Below are positions 8,312 to 17,627 of a stretch of 51,559 nt of DNA, one piece after another. Position numbers and translations under genes: made by a program. Numbering within the stretch: position 1 is the stretch's first letter; each line of letters starts with the position of its first letter. The notes below the pieces were generated by a model. The model did not search any database, was not told where the DNA came from, and worked only from the letters and a program-made list of their open reading frames with translations. Source of the stretch: Pseudomonas tehranensis (GTDB lineage Bacteria > Pseudomonadota > Gammaproteobacteria > Pseudomonadales > Pseudomonadaceae). Location of the stretch: the NCBI RefSeq assembly GCF_014268615.1, contig NZ_JABWQV010000015.1:1-51559 (forward strand). Direction: 5' to 3'.

Positions 8312-8971
8312 ATGCAGCAATACCTGAACCCCGGCCGCTTCATCGACAGCGATCACCCTGCGGTCATCGAGTTCGCCGAAACCCACCGTGGCACCGATGG
8401 CGACCCGCTGGCCCAGGCGGTCAGCCTGTATTACGCCGTGCGCGAGGCGGTACGGTACAACCCCTACACCTTCAGTCGCGATCCTGCCACCTTGCGGGGC
8501 AGTTATGCATTGCTCAGCGGCGAAAGCTATTGCGTGCCCAAGGCGACCTTACTGGCCGCCTGCGCCCGTCATTGTGGTATCCCGGCGCGCATCGGTCTGG
8601 CGGATGTGCGCAATCACTTGTCCACACCGCGCCTGCTGGAGTTGCTCAAGAGTGATGTGTTCGCCATGCACGGTTATACCGAGCTCTACCTGAACGAGCG
8701 CTGGGTCAAGGCCACGCCGGCCTTCAATCAAGGTTTGTGTGAGTTGTTCGATGTGGCACCCCTGGAATTCGATGGCCTCCAAGACAGCGTTTTCCACCCG
8801 TTCAATCGCCAGGGCGCCAAGCTGATGGAGTACGTCACCGACCACGGCCAATTCGCCGATGTGCCCGAAGCGTTCTTCTTCCAGCACCTGGAAAAATGCT
8901 ACCCGCACCTGTTCGGCGAGCAACTGCCGCCCCTGCTTGGCGACATGCAGGGCGATTTGAGCCGCGGCTGA
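8312..8971 (+). CDS. Transglutaminase-like cysteine protease-fold protein
   Basis: This 219-residue soluble protein has a transglutaminase-like core: the nucleophile motif ESYCVPKATLLAACARHCGIPAR (Cys74) and the downstream His in DVFAMHGYTELYL (His120). The usual third-triad Asp position reads WVKATPAFN, so the canonical Asp is not obvious. Such proteins may be peptidases or amidases and the substrate is unknown. There is no signal peptide, so it should be cytoplasmic. It sits between the fadE-type gene and a glutathione transferase, as in the PAO1 PA2813-PA2815 group. The start is the ATG at 8312; the ribosome site is modest (CCAGAGG). Confidence 0.78.
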   Translation: MQQYLNPGRFIDSDHPAVIEFAETHRGTDGDPLAQAVSLYYAVREAVRYNPYTFSRDPATLRGSYALLSGESYCVPKATLLAACARHCGIPARIGLADVRNHLSTPRLLELLKSDVFAMHGYTELYLNERWVKATPAFNQGLCELFDVAPLEFDGLQDSVFHPFNRQGAKLMEYVTDHGQFADVPEAFFFQHLEKCYPHLFGEQLPPLLGDMQGDLSRG

Positions 8972-9016
8972 TCCGGCGTATGCTGCTGCGGCATTTATCC
9001 ATCGGAGCAAGCCGTG

Positions 9017-9640
9017 ATGCTGAAGATCTGGGGTCGGAAAAACTCATCGAATGTGCGCAAGGCGCTGTGGTGCGCCGAGGAACTGGGGCTGGCCTACGAG
9101 GCCATCGACGCCGGGGGGGCGTTCGGCGTGGTGGACACGCCCGAGTATCGCGCCAAGAACCCCAACGGCCGTGTTCCGATGATCGAAGATGACGGTTTCG
9201 TGCTTTGGGAGTCCAACACCATCGTGCGTTATCTGGCGTCTTGCCATGCTCCGGGTTCGGCCTGGTATCCGGCCGATCCCCAGGCTCGGGCCCGGGCTGA
9301 AAAATGGATGGACTGGACCACTTCCTCGTTTGCCGATCCGTTTCGCACCGTATTCTGGGGCGTCTTGCGCACTCCCGCCGAGCAGCAGGACTGGGCGGCC
9401 ATCCATGCGGCGATCAAGGTCTGCGATGGTCTGTTGGCGATGGCAGACCAGACGTTGAGCGAGCAACCCTACCTCTCGGGGGATGAAATCGGCATGGGCG
9501 ATATTCCCTTGGGCAGTTTCATTTATGCCTGGTTCGAGATGCCCATCGAGCGGGCTGCGCTGCCTCATCTGCAGGCCTGGTACGCCCGGCTGCAGCAGCG
9601 TCCGGCCTATCGCAAGGCGGTCATGACCGCGTTGACTTAA
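9017..9640 (+). CDS. Glutathione S-transferase family protein
   Basis: This 207-residue protein has a thioredoxin-fold N-terminal domain (about 1-80: KIWGRKNSSNVRKALWCAEELG, NPNGRVPMIEDDGFVLWESNTIVRYL). The ESNTI motif is the glutathione-binding site. A helical C-terminal domain follows (about 90-205). The Ser pair after KN could provide the thiol-activating residue. It is a cytoplasmic glutathione transferase, probably for electrophile detoxification. Tandem GTG (9014) and ATG (9017) follow GGAG; I use the ATG, and the GTG would add one residue. It lies 45 bases after the transglutaminase-like gene and may share its transcript. Confidence 0.87.
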   Translation: MLKIWGRKNSSNVRKALWCAEELGLAYEAIDAGGAFGVVDTPEYRAKNPNGRVPMIEDDGFVLWESNTIVRYLASCHAPGSAWYPADPQARARAEKWMDWTTSSFADPFRTVFWGVLRTPAEQQDWAAIHAAIKVCDGLLAMADQTLSEQPYLSGDEIGMGDIPLGSFIYAWFEMPIERAALPHLQAWYARLQQRPAYRKAVMTALT

Positions 9641-9773
9641 TACTTACTATCGACACGCTTGACTGTACTTGTGCGGCGACGCCACGCACCATTGCCTTCG
9701 TGCGCCGTGGTTGTATTGCTCGCCGTGCGCCCTTATCTAATTGTTTCTTCCCCTTCTTGGTGCGTAATCCGAT

Positions 9774-10706
9774 ATGAGTTCCGCTCTGTCCATCCGGCAG
9801 CTAACCAAAACCTACGGCAACGGTTTCCAGGCCTTGAGTGGTATCGATCTGGACGTCGCCGAAGGTGATTTTTTCGCTTTGCTCGGTCCCAACGGTGCCG
9901 GCAAGTCCACCACCATCGGCATTCTTTCCACCCTGGTGAACAAAACCAGCGGCACGGTGAATATCTTCGGTCATGACCTGGACCGTGAGCCCGCCGCGCT
10001 CAAGCGCTGCATCGGCGTGGTGCCCCAGGAATTCAATTTCAACCAGTTCGAAAAGACCTTCGACATCGTCGTGACCCAGGCGGGTTACTACGGTATCCCG
10101 CCGAAGATCGCCAATGAGCGCGCCGAGAAGTATCTGACGCAATTGGGTTTGTGGGACAAGCGCGATGTGCCTTCCCGTTCCTTGTCCGGCGGCATGAAAC
10201 GGCGCCTGATGATTGCCCGTGCCCTGGTCCATGAGCCGCGCCTGCTGATTCTTGACGAGCCGACCGCGGGCGTCGACATCGAGCTGCGTCGGTCGATGTG
10301 GACCTTTCTGACCGAGCTGAACCAGAAAGGCATCACCATCATCCTCACTACCCATTACCTGGAAGAGGCCGAGCAGCTGTGCCGCAACATCGGCATCATC
10401 GACCACGGCACCATCGTCGAGAACACCAGCATGCGACAGTTGCTCAGCCAACTGCATGTGGAGACGTTCCTGCTGGACCTGAAGAACGATCTGAAGACCG
10501 CGCCGCAACTGATCGGCTATCCGGCCCGCCTGGTGGACCATCACACACTGGAAGTCCAGGTGGATAAAGCCGTCGGTATTACCGGCTTGTTCTCCCAACT
10601 GGCGCTGCAAAACATTGAAGTGCAGAGCCTGCGCAACAAAACCAATCGCCTCGAGGAGTTGTTCGTGTCTCTGGTGGAGAAAAATCTGGCGAAGGTGGCG
10701 GTATGA
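9774..10706 (+). CDS. ABC-2 exporter ATPase, YadG-like
   Basis: This 310-residue nucleotide-binding protein has Walker A GPNGAGKST (about 38-46), the ABC signature LSGGMKRRLMIARAL, and Walker B LLILDEPTAGVD with the H-loop TTHYLEEAE. The C-terminal 70 residues are a DrrA-type regulatory tail. It powers the permease encoded next, which it overlaps by four bases. The pair resembles E. coli YadG/YadH and PAO1 PA2812/PA2811; the exported substrate is unknown. Upstream DNA shows no clear ribosome site directly before the ATG. Confidence 0.88.
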   Translation: MSSALSIRQLTKTYGNGFQALSGIDLDVAEGDFFALLGPNGAGKSTTIGILSTLVNKTSGTVNIFGHDLDREPAALKRCIGVVPQEFNFNQFEKTFDIVVTQAGYYGIPPKIANERAEKYLTQLGLWDKRDVPSRSLSGGMKRRLMIARALVHEPRLLILDEPTAGVDIELRRSMWTFLTELNQKGITIILTTHYLEEAEQLCRNIGIIDHGTIVENTSMRQLLSQLHVETFLLDLKNDLKTAPQLIGYPARLVDHHTLEVQVDKAVGITGLFSQLALQNIEVQSLRNKTNRLEELFVSLVEKNLAKVAV

Positions 10707-11482
10707 GTTCCGAGCTGCGACCCAACCTCATCGCCCTCAATACCATCGTTTATCGCGAAGTCCGCCGCTTCATGCGGATCTGGCCGCAGACCCTGCTGCC
10801 GCCGGCCATCACCATGGTTTTGTACTTCGTGATTTTCGGCAACCTGATCGGTCGGCAGATCGGCGACATGGGTGGCTTCACGTACATGGACTACATCGTA
10901 CCGGGACTGATCATGATGTCGGTGATCACCAACTCCTACGGTAACGTGGTCTCGAGTTTCTTCGGCAGCAAGTTCCAGCGCTCGATCGAGGAACTGATGG
11001 TCTCGCCGGTTTCGCCCCATACGATCCTGATCGGCTACACCTTGGGCGGCGTACTGCGCGGGTTGGCGGTGGGCTTGATCGTGACCTTGTTGTCACTGTT
11101 CTTCACCGATCTGCAAGTGCACCATTTGGGCGTGACGATATTGGTGGTGGTGCTCACCGCCACGATCTTTTCGCTGCTGGGGTTCATCAATGCCGTGTTT
11201 GCGCGCAACTTCGATGACATTTCCATCATCCCGACGTTCGTGCTCACGCCACTGACTTACCTGGGCGGAGTGTTCTACTCGATCTCCCTGCTGCCACCGT
11301 TCTGGCAGACCGTGTCCTTGGCCAACCCGGTGTTGCACATGGTCAACGCGTTTCGCTACGGCATTCTCGGGGTTTCGGACATCAAGATCAGCATCGCCAT
11401 CACCTTCATGCTGGTGGCAACCCTGGTGCTTTATGTGGGGTGCGCGCGGTTACTGGTCAGTGGGCGGGGGATGCGGACCTGA
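10703..11482 (+). CDS. ABC-2 type permease, YadH-like
   Basis: This 259-residue inner-membrane protein has about six transmembrane segments and the ABC-2 fold (SSFFGSKFQRSIEELMVSPVSP, LTPLTYLGGVFYSISLLPPFWQ). It forms the membrane part of the exporter with the preceding ATPase; ATGAG at 10703 overlaps that gene's stop. The HTYLGGVFYS-like segment before the last helices is the family hallmark. The substrate is unknown. Confidence 0.88.
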   Translation: MSSELRPNLIALNTIVYREVRRFMRIWPQTLLPPAITMVLYFVIFGNLIGRQIGDMGGFTYMDYIVPGLIMMSVITNSYGNVVSSFFGSKFQRSIEELMVSPVSPHTILIGYTLGGVLRGLAVGLIVTLLSLFFTDLQVHHLGVTILVVVLTATIFSLLGFINAVFARNFDDISIIPTFVLTPLTYLGGVFYSISLLPPFWQTVSLANPVLHMVNAFRYGILGVSDIKISIAITFMLVATLVLYVGCARLLVSGRGMRT

Positions 11483-11507
11483 TCCAGCAGGTGTGTTGAT
11501 TGATATG

Positions 11508-11537
11508 CCGCTATCGCGAGCAGGCTCGCTCCCACAT
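11508..11537. repeat. Single REP unit
   Basis: CTATCGCGAGCAGGCTCGCTCCCACA is one unpaired REP unit of the common P. fluorescens type, located in the convergent gap after the ABC exporter. Confidence 0.7.
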
Positions 11538-11545
11538 TGAAGCGC

Positions 11546-11580
11546 AAAAAAAGGCCTCCATTCAGTGGAGGCCTTTTGGT
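11546..11580. terminator. Bidirectional terminator between converging genes
   Basis: AAAAGGCCTCCA (11549-11560) pairs with TGGAGGCCTTTT (11566-11577), with A-runs before and T-runs after. It can end the ABC-exporter transcript on the plus strand and the DUF2062 transcript on the minus strand. Confidence 0.8.
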
Positions 11581-11583
11581 ATC

Positions 11584-12099
11584 TCACATCCGGCTTTTCT
11601 TGCGCCGTTTCCATTGCCGCGCCACCCACCAGCGCCAATAGATCATGGTCATGAAATAGGCCAGGGCGCCGAGCACCAGGCCCGTCACCACCGACCCCAG
11701 CAGAAACGGCCGCCACAAGGTAGACAATTGGTTGGTGATCCATTCCCAGGTCAGCTCTTCCGGCAACGTGCGGGCAGGCACATCCATCAACCAGGCCCCG
11801 GTCTGGTAGGTGCAGAAAAACACGGCGGGCATGGTGATGGGGTTGGTCAGCCAGACCAGGCTCACCGCAATCGGTATGTTGCCGCGCACCGTGATGGCCA
11901 GCGCCGCGGCCAGCAGCATCTGCAAAGGAATCGGCAAAAAGGCCGCGAACAGACCAACGGCCATGGCGCGTGCCACTGAATGTCGGTTGAGGTGCCAAAG
12001 GTTGGGGTCGTGCAGCAAGGAACCGAGAAAACGTAAGGACTTATGTTCCCGAATACTCGCTGGGTCAGGCATGTAACGTTTGAAAAGGCGCCGGGGCAT
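11584..12099 (-). CDS. DUF2062-family membrane protein
   Basis: This 171-residue protein has a basic N-terminal segment (MPRRLFKRYMPDP) and about three membrane segments in the DUF2062 pattern: VARAMAVGLFAAFLPIPLQM, VSLVWLTNPITMPAVFF and a final helix before a Lys/Arg-rich tail. The function is not established. It matches the gene next to comEC in PAO1 (PA2985, as I remember). The start at 12099 fits the family's usual N-terminus; the frame is open to 12180 but those residues look unlike the family. It is divergent from comEC. Confidence 0.82.
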   Translation of the reverse strand: MPRRLFKRYMPDPASIREHKSLRFLGSLLHDPNLWHLNRHSVARAMAVGLFAAFLPIPLQMLLAAALAITVRGNIPIAVSLVWLTNPITMPAVFFCTYQTGAWLMDVPARTLPEELTWEWITNQLSTLWRPFLLGSVVTGLVLGALAYFMTMIYWRWWVARQWKRRKKSRM

Positions 12100-12244
12100 A
12101 AGGCTTCTCGGTCGGTTCAAAGCGGTGAGGCCGCAAGTATGTCCGCATTCTACGGCGGACTGATTCAGACTTTGTGACAATTGTTAACGCGCACCGTGCC
12201 GCAGACCGACTATGCCTGAAGAGAAGACTCTCAAGGACAGGCTT

Positions 12245-14491
12245 ATGCGCACAGGGATGGTCGCGCTTGCACTCGGGCTGTTGACCCCGGTTTTTTGCCC
12301 GGCGCTGCCGCCGCTGTGGCTGATTGCGGTCATGCCTGTGCTGGCGCTGATGGTGTTGCCGTTTCGAACTCATCCGCTGGGTTTTTTCCTGATCGGGCTG
12401 GCTTGGGCCTGCCTGTCGGCGCAACTGGCCCTGGACGATCGGTTGCCTGCCGCACTGGACGGAGAAACCCGCTGGGTCGAAGGGCGCGTCGTCGGTTTGC
12501 CGCAATATAACGAAGGTGTGGTGCGCTTTGAACTGGCCGATGCCCATTCCCGCCGCACACGGTTGCCGTCGTCGATGCGCCTGGCCTGGTTCGGTGGACC
12601 GCCTGTGAGCAGCGGCGAACGTTGGCGACTGGCGGTGAAGCTCAAACGCCCCACCGGGCTACTGAACCCCCATGGCTTCGATTACCAGGCCTGGCTGTTG
12701 AGCCGGGGCATCGGCGCGACTGGCACGGTCAAGGACGGTCATCTCCGGCAACCTGCCCAAGGTGCCTGGCGCGACGGCGTGCGTCAGGCGCTGGCGCAAG
12801 TCGATGCCCAGGGCCGTTCCGGGGCGCTGGCGGCATTGGTCCTGGGGGATGGCGCCGGGCTGAGTCGTGATGACTGGCAAGTACTGCAGGACACCGGTAC
12901 GGTCCATCTGCTGGTGATCTCCGGGCAGCACATCGGTCTGCTTGCCGCACTGGTGTACCTGCTGGTGGCAGGTGCGGCGCGCTATGGCATGTGGCCGGCG
13001 CGTCTGCCGTGGTTGCCCTGGGCCTGCGCGTTGGCCTTTGTCGCGGCCCTGGGCTACGGTTTGCTCGCTGGCTTCGAAGTACCGGTGCGGCGCGCCTGCA
13101 CGATGATCGGCCTGGTGCTGCTGTGGCGTTTGCGTTACCGGCATCCGGACCCCTGGTGGGCGTGGCTGCTGGCTTTTAATGGGGTGCTGGTGTTCGATCC
13201 ATTGGCCAGTCTGCGGCCGGGATTCTGGCTGTCGTTCGCCGCGGTGGCGATTCTGATGTTTACTTTCGGCGCACGCTTGGGCCCCTGGCGCTGGTGGCAA
13301 ACCTGGACCCGTGCTCAATGGCTGGTGGCAGTCGGACTGTGCCCGATACTGTTGATATTGGGTTTGCCGATCAGCCTCAGCGGCCCTCTGGTGAACCTGG
13401 TGGCGGTGCCTTGGGTCAGCCTGCTGGTGTTGCCGCCGGCGCTGCTCGGTACGGCATTGCTGCCGGTGCCGTTCGTGGGTGAAGGGCTGCTTTGGATCGC
13501 CGGCGGTTTGCTCGATCTGCTATTCAAGGGGTTGGCGCTGGTGGCCGGGCGAATACCGGTATGGGTGCCTGCGGCTATCCCCATATGGGCATGGTGCATG
13601 GCCGCTCTTGGGGCTTTGCTGCTGTTGCTGCCCAAAGGCGTGCCGCTGCGGGTACTGGGCTGGCCCATGTTGCTGCTGGTGGTTTTTCCTCCGCGCGAGG
13701 AAGTGCCCCCGGGGCACGCCGAAATCTGGCAACTGGACGTGGGCCAAGGGTTGGCGGTATTGGTACGCACCCGTCGCCATGCCTTGCTTTACGACGCGGG
13801 GCCGCGCTTTGGCGAGGCCGACGCGGGTGAGCGCGTCGTGCTGCCCACCTTGCGCAAGCTGGGCGTAACCGGGTTGGACCTGATGCTGCTCAGCCATGCC
13901 GACGCCGATCACGCCGGAGGCGCCCAAGCGGTGCGCAACGGGTTGCCAACGGTCCGGGTGGTCAGTGGAGACCCGGCCGCGTTGCCTGCCACTTTGCAGG
14001 CAGAGGCGTGCGACAGTGGTGCGCGCTGGGAGTGGGACGGGGTCAGGTTCGAGCTGTGGCAATGGTCATCCGCCCTTGAAAGCAACCAGCGATCCTGCGT
14101 TCTGCTGGTCGAAGCGGGCGGTGAGCGGTTGTTGCTCACCGGAGACATCGATAGCCATGCCGAGCGCGCGTTGCTCGACGGGCCTCTGGCGGTGCCGGTC
14201 CAGTGGCTGGCGGCGCCCCATCACGGTAGCCGCAGTTCATCGTCGATGTTGCTGCTGTCACGGCTCAAACCCCATTCGGTGTTGATCTCCCGGGGCCAGG
14301 GCAATGCGTTCGGTCATCCTCATCCGCGGGTCATGGCTCGCTATCGCCGCTTGGGCATGGCGATCTACGACAGTGCCGAACAGGGTGCCATTCGTCTGCA
14401 ACTGGGGGCCTTCGAAGCACCGCACCTGCAGGCCGGCCAACGGCGCTACTGGCGCGACCCGCCGTCTGCGGGACCATGGGCGCCACCTTGA
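12245..14491 (+). CDS. comEC: ComEC/Rec2 DNA-internalisation channel protein
   Basis: This 748-residue protein has a DUF4131 N-terminal domain with membrane segments (about 1-170) and the Competence multi-spanning core (about 195-470: LLVISGQHIGLLAALVYLL). A metallo-beta-lactamase-like domain follows (about 500-735: LDVGQGLAVLVRTRRHALLYDAGPR, LLSHADADHAGGA, APHHGSRSSSS). ComEC carries single-stranded DNA across the inner membrane during uptake, and the C-terminal domain is thought to be the nuclease. I chose ATG 12245 because AAGGAC precedes it; the frame also opens at 12212. All key motifs look intact. Confidence 0.9.
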   Translation: MRTGMVALALGLLTPVFCPALPPLWLIAVMPVLALMVLPFRTHPLGFFLIGLAWACLSAQLALDDRLPAALDGETRWVEGRVVGLPQYNEGVVRFELADAHSRRTRLPSSMRLAWFGGPPVSSGERWRLAVKLKRPTGLLNPHGFDYQAWLLSRGIGATGTVKDGHLRQPAQGAWRDGVRQALAQVDAQGRSGALAALVLGDGAGLSRDDWQVLQDTGTVHLLVISGQHIGLLAALVYLLVAGAARYGMWPARLPWLPWACALAFVAALGYGLLAGFEVPVRRACTMIGLVLLWRLRYRHPDPWWAWLLAFNGVLVFDPLASLRPGFWLSFAAVAILMFTFGARLGPWRWWQTWTRAQWLVAVGLCPILLILGLPISLSGPLVNLVAVPWVSLLVLPPALLGTALLPVPFVGEGLLWIAGGLLDLLFKGLALVAGRIPVWVPAAIPIWAWCMAALGALLLLLPKGVPLRVLGWPMLLLVVFPPREEVPPGHAEIWQLDVGQGLAVLVRTRRHALLYDAGPRFGEADAGERVVLPTLRKLGVTGLDLMLLSHADADHAGGAQAVRNGLPTVRVVSGDPAALPATLQAEACDSGARWEWDGVRFELWQWSSALESNQRSCVLLVEAGGERLLLTGDIDSHAERALLDGPLAVPVQWLAAPHHGSRSSSSMLLLSRLKPHSVLISRGQGNAFGHPHPRVMARYRRLGMAIYDSAEQGAIRLQLGAFEAPHLQAGQRRYWRDPPSAGPWAPP

Positions 14492-14587
14492 CCCGGGTCA
14501 TCTTCCATGACGGTGTAATCGGCGGGGCGGGTCTGCAAGGTGCGTCTGTATGATAAAGTGGCGCACTTTTTCGAGGGGGCTGTCACT

Positions 14588-15223
14588 GTGTGGGAATTGG
14601 TCAAATCCGGCGGCTGGATGATGTTGCCGATCATTCTGAGTTCCATCGTGGCCCTGGCAATTGTTGCCGAACGCCTGTGGACCCTGCGGGCCAGCCGGGT
14701 GACCCCGGAGCATTTGCTCGGTCAGGTCTGGGTCTGGATCAAGGACAAGAAACTGAACAAGGACCGGCTCAAGGAGCTGCGGGCCAGTTCACCGTTGGGT
14801 GAAATCCTCGCCGCGGGCTTGGCAAACTCCAAGCATGGTCGCGAGATCATGAAGGAATGCATCGAAGAAGCCGCCGCCCGGGTCATCCATGAGCTGGAAC
14901 GCTACATCAATGCCCTGGGCACCATTGCCGCCATGGCCCCGTTGCTGGGCCTGCTGGGCACGGTGCTGGGCATGATCGACATTTTCAGTTCGTTCACCGG
15001 CGCAGGCATGACCGCCAATGCCTCGGTGCTGGCAGGGGGGATTTCCAAGGCCTTGATCACCACGGCCGCCGGGTTGATGGTGGGGATTCCTTCGGTGTTT
15101 TTCCATCGCTTCCTGCAACGGCGCATCGATGAGTTGGTGGTGGGCATGGAGCAGGAAGCCATCAAGCTGGTCGAGGTGGTGCAAGGCGACCGTGACGTGG
15201 ACCTGGCCGAGGGCAAGAAGTGA
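14588..15223 (+). CDS. MotA/TolQ/ExbB-family proton channel
   Basis: This 211-residue inner-membrane protein has three membrane segments (about 12-32, 115-140, 155-180) and the ExbB/TolQ motif GTIAAMAPLLGLLGTVLGMI with later ALITTAAGLMVGIPS. With the ExbD-like partner it forms a proton-driven motor energising an outer-membrane or envelope process. GTG 14588 is chosen because GAGGGGG lies upstream; the frame from 14540 would include that site. It corresponds to PAO1 PA2983, a TolQ-type protein separate from the main TonB and Tol systems. It overlaps the exbD-like gene (GTGA). Confidence 0.88.
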   Translation: MWELVKSGGWMMLPIILSSIVALAIVAERLWTLRASRVTPEHLLGQVWVWIKDKKLNKDRLKELRASSPLGEILAAGLANSKHGREIMKECIEEAAARVIHELERYINALGTIAAMAPLLGLLGTVLGMIDIFSSFTGAGMTANASVLAGGISKALITTAAGLMVGIPSVFFHRFLQRRIDELVVGMEQEAIKLVEVVQGDRDVDLAEGKK

Positions 15224-15648
15224 AATTCCGCCGCAAACCACGGGAAACCGTCGAGATCAACCTTGCGTCCTTGATTGACGTGGTGTTCATCCTGCTGCTG
15301 TTTTTCGTCGTGACCACTACCTTCACCCGGGAAACCCAACTCAAGGTGGAGCTGCCGGAAGCGGTCAGCGGCTCGCCTGCCGAAGACCAGCAACTCAAGA
15401 ACCTGGAAGTCACGATCAGTGCCGAAGGGACGTTTTCGGTGAACAATCAGTTGCTGCCCAAGAGCGACCTGGCGAGCCTGATCGATGCGCTGCAGAAGGA
15501 GTCCGGCGGTGACACCAGCCTGCCGCTGTCCATCAGCGCCGACGGCAAGACCCCTCATCAATCCGTCATCACCGCCATGGACGCGGCCGGCAAGCTCGGC
15601 TTCAGCCATCTGCGCATGACCACCGTCGAGGCGGCGCCGGCACCCTGA
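15220..15648 (+). CDS. ExbD/TolR-family biopolymer transport protein
   Basis: This 142-residue protein has a short cytoplasmic start ([19 protein letters not shown]) and one membrane helix carrying the conserved Asp ([18 protein letters not shown]). A periplasmic domain ends [13 protein letters not shown]. It is the partner of the ExbB-like channel; the helix Asp is the expected proton-binding residue. The GTG start overlaps the ExbB-like stop, and its own stop overlaps the lpxK start (TGATG), so translation is probably coupled across all three. Confidence 0.9.
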   Translation: MKFRRKPRETVEINLASLIDVVFILLLFFVVTTTFTRETQLKVELPEAVSGSPAEDQQLKNLEVTISAEGTFSVNNQLLPKSDLASLIDALQKESGGDTSLPLSISADGKTPHQSVITAMDAAGKLGFSHLRMTTVEAAPAP

Positions 15649-16658
15649 TGGCCATGTCTGATCGATTGCTTGCCGCCTGGTACGAAGGTCACCCGGCCCT
15701 GACGCTGTTGCGGCCACTGGAGTGGTTGTACCGGCGGGTGGTGATGGGTAAACGCGAGCGTTTTCTGGCGGGCGAGGGTGAGATTTACCAACCGCCTGTG
15801 CCGCTGGTGGTCGTGGGGAACATCACGGTGGGTGGCACCGGCAAGACCCCATTGATCCTGTGGATGATCCAGCATTGCCAGCGCCGTGGCCTGCGGGTCG
15901 GCGTGGTGAGCCGGGGTTATGGCGCCAAACCACCCCATTTGCCCTGGCGAGTCGAAGCCGGGCAGGGCGCCGACATCGCCGGTGATGAGCCCCTGCTGAT
16001 TGTCCAGCGCACTGGCGTGCCGTTGATGATCGATCCGGATCGCAGTCGGGCGGTGCGGGCGCTGCTGGAGACTCAACCGCTGGACCTGATCCTGTCCGAC
16101 GACGGCATGCAACATTACCGCCTGGCGCGGGATCTTGAGCTGGTGCTGATCGACAACGCCCGGGGCCTGGGCAACAGGCGTTGTCTGCCTGCCGGTCCGC
16201 TGCGTGAACCCGTGGAGCGTCTGCAATCGGTCGATGCCGTGCTGTACAACGGCGCCAGCGCCGACCGCGAAGACGGCTTTGCCTTCGAGTTACGACCCAC
16301 AGCTCTGGTGAACCTGGCCAGCGGCGAACGGCGGCCACTCGACCATTTTCCGCCCGGCCAGGCCTTGCATGCCGTGGCCGGCATCGGCAATCCCGGACGT
16401 TTCTTCAAGACCCTCGAAACGCTACACTGGCGTCCCATACCGCACGGGTTTGCCGACCACGCCCAATACAGCGCCCAGGCGTTGAATTTCACGCCGTCGC
16501 TGCCGGTGGTCATGACGGAAAAGGACGCGGTCAAATGCCGTGCCTTTGCCGCCCCCGACTGGTGGTACCTGGCGGTGGATGCCGCGCCGTCGCCAGCTTT
16601 CGCGGACTGGTTCGACACCCAGTTGATGCGCCTGTTGCCGGACCGGCTTTTGCCCTAA
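15648..16658 (+). CDS. lpxK: Tetraacyldisaccharide 4'-kinase LpxK
   Basis: This 336-residue protein phosphorylates the 4' position of the lipid A disaccharide at the inner membrane. The membrane-associated N-terminus is followed by the P-loop [17 protein letters not shown] (about 58-74) and the conserved [17 protein letters not shown] region. Residues [10 protein letters not shown] near 290 are also typical. The start ATG overlaps the exbD-like stop; a second ATG six bases on (MSDRLLAAW) is an equally good family start. The length is normal. Confidence 0.95.
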   Translation: MAMSDRLLAAWYEGHPALTLLRPLEWLYRRVVMGKRERFLAGEGEIYQPPVPLVVVGNITVGGTGKTPLILWMIQHCQRRGLRVGVVSRGYGAKPPHLPWRVEAGQGADIAGDEPLLIVQRTGVPLMIDPDRSRAVRALLETQPLDLILSDDGMQHYRLARDLELVLIDNARGLGNRRCLPAGPLREPVERLQSVDAVLYNGASADREDGFAFELRPTALVNLASGERRPLDHFPPGQALHAVAGIGNPGRFFKTLETLHWRPIPHGFADHAQYSAQALNFTPSLPVVMTEKDAVKCRAFAAPDWWYLAVDAAPSPAFADWFDTQLMRLLPDRLLP

Positions 16659-16680
16659 AACATTTATCCAGGGAAATATC

Positions 16681-16866
16681 ATGGACACCAAACTGCTCGA
16701 CATTCTGGCCTGCCCGGTCTGCAAAGGCCCGCTCAAACTCAGCGCCGACAAAACCGAGCTGATCAGTAAAGGCGCCGGCCTGGCCTATCCGATTCGCGAT
16801 GGCATCCCGGTGATGCTCGAAAGCGAGGCCCGTACCCTGACCACCGACGAGCGCTTGGATAAATGA
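16681..16866 (+). CDS. Trm112-family small protein
   Basis: This 61-residue protein matches the Trm112/YcaR family: [20 protein letters not shown], then [12 protein letters not shown]. Only one CxxC pair is present, as usual in bacterial members. The function is unclear; eukaryotic Trm112 is a methyltransferase activator. It is placed between lpxK and kdsB as in other Pseudomonas. The last codons overlap the kdsB start (ATGA). Confidence 0.9.
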   Translation: MDTKLLDILACPVCKGPLKLSADKTELISKGAGLAYPIRDGIPVMLESEARTLTTDERLDK

Positions 16867-17627
16867 CCGCAGCCTTTACCGTTGTCATTCCGTCGCGCTT
16901 TGCCTCGACGCGCCTGCCTGGCAAGCCGTTGCTGTTGATCGCCGGCAAGCCGATGATCCAGCACGTATGGGAGCAGGCTTGCAAAAGCAGCGCCCAGCGC
17001 GTGGTAGTGGCGACCGACGATGCGCGCATCGTGCAAGCGTGCAAGGGTTTTGGCGCCGAAGTGGTGCTGACGCGCGAGGATCACAACTCCGGGACTGATC
17101 GTCTGGCCGAAGTCGCCGCCAAGCTGGGCCTGGAACCCGACGCCATCGTGGTCAATGTGCAGGGCGATGAACCGTTGATCCCGCCCAGTGTGATCGATCA
17201 GGTTGCAAACAATCTGGCACTCCATCCCGAAGCGCGCATGGCCACCCTGGCCGAGCCGATCGAGGATGTGCAAACCCTGTTCAACCCCAACGTGGTCAAG
17301 GTCGTCAGCGATCTCAATGGCCTGGCGCTGACCTTCAGCCGCGCCACCTTGCCCTGGGCGCGTGATGCATTCGCGCAAAGTCGCGACGCGATGCCTGACG
17401 GCGTGCCGTACCGCCGCCACATCGGTATCTACGCTTACCGCGCCGGTTTCCTCCAGGATTTCGTCGCCTGGGGCCCGTGCTGGCTGGAAAACACCGAGTC
17501 CCTGGAGCAATTGCGTGCCCTGTGGCACGGCGTGCGAATCCATGTCGCCGATGCGCTGATTGCCCCGCCGACCGGCGTCGACACCGTGGAAGACCTCGAG
17601 CGCGTTCGTCGCCTGCTGGAGGCCTGA
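16863..17627 (+). CDS. kdsB: CMP-KDO synthetase KdsB
   Basis: This 254-residue cytidylyltransferase activates KDO with CTP for the lipopolysaccharide inner core. Motifs include [17 protein letters not shown] (about 5-21), [20 protein letters not shown] and [14 protein letters not shown]. The length is normal. It overlaps both neighbours by four bases or fewer, fixing it in the lpxK-kdsB-ptpA-murB operon. Cytoplasmic. Confidence 0.95.
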   Translation: MTAAFTVVIPSRFASTRLPGKPLLLIAGKPMIQHVWEQACKSSAQRVVVATDDARIVQACKGFGAEVVLTREDHNSGTDRLAEVAAKLGLEPDAIVVNVQGDEPLIPPSVIDQVANNLALHPEARMATLAEPIEDVQTLFNPNVVKVVSDLNGLALTFSRATLPWARDAFAQSRDAMPDGVPYRRHIGIYAYRAGFLQDFVAWGPCWLENTESLEQLRALWHGVRIHVADALIAPPTGVDTVEDLERVRRLLEA

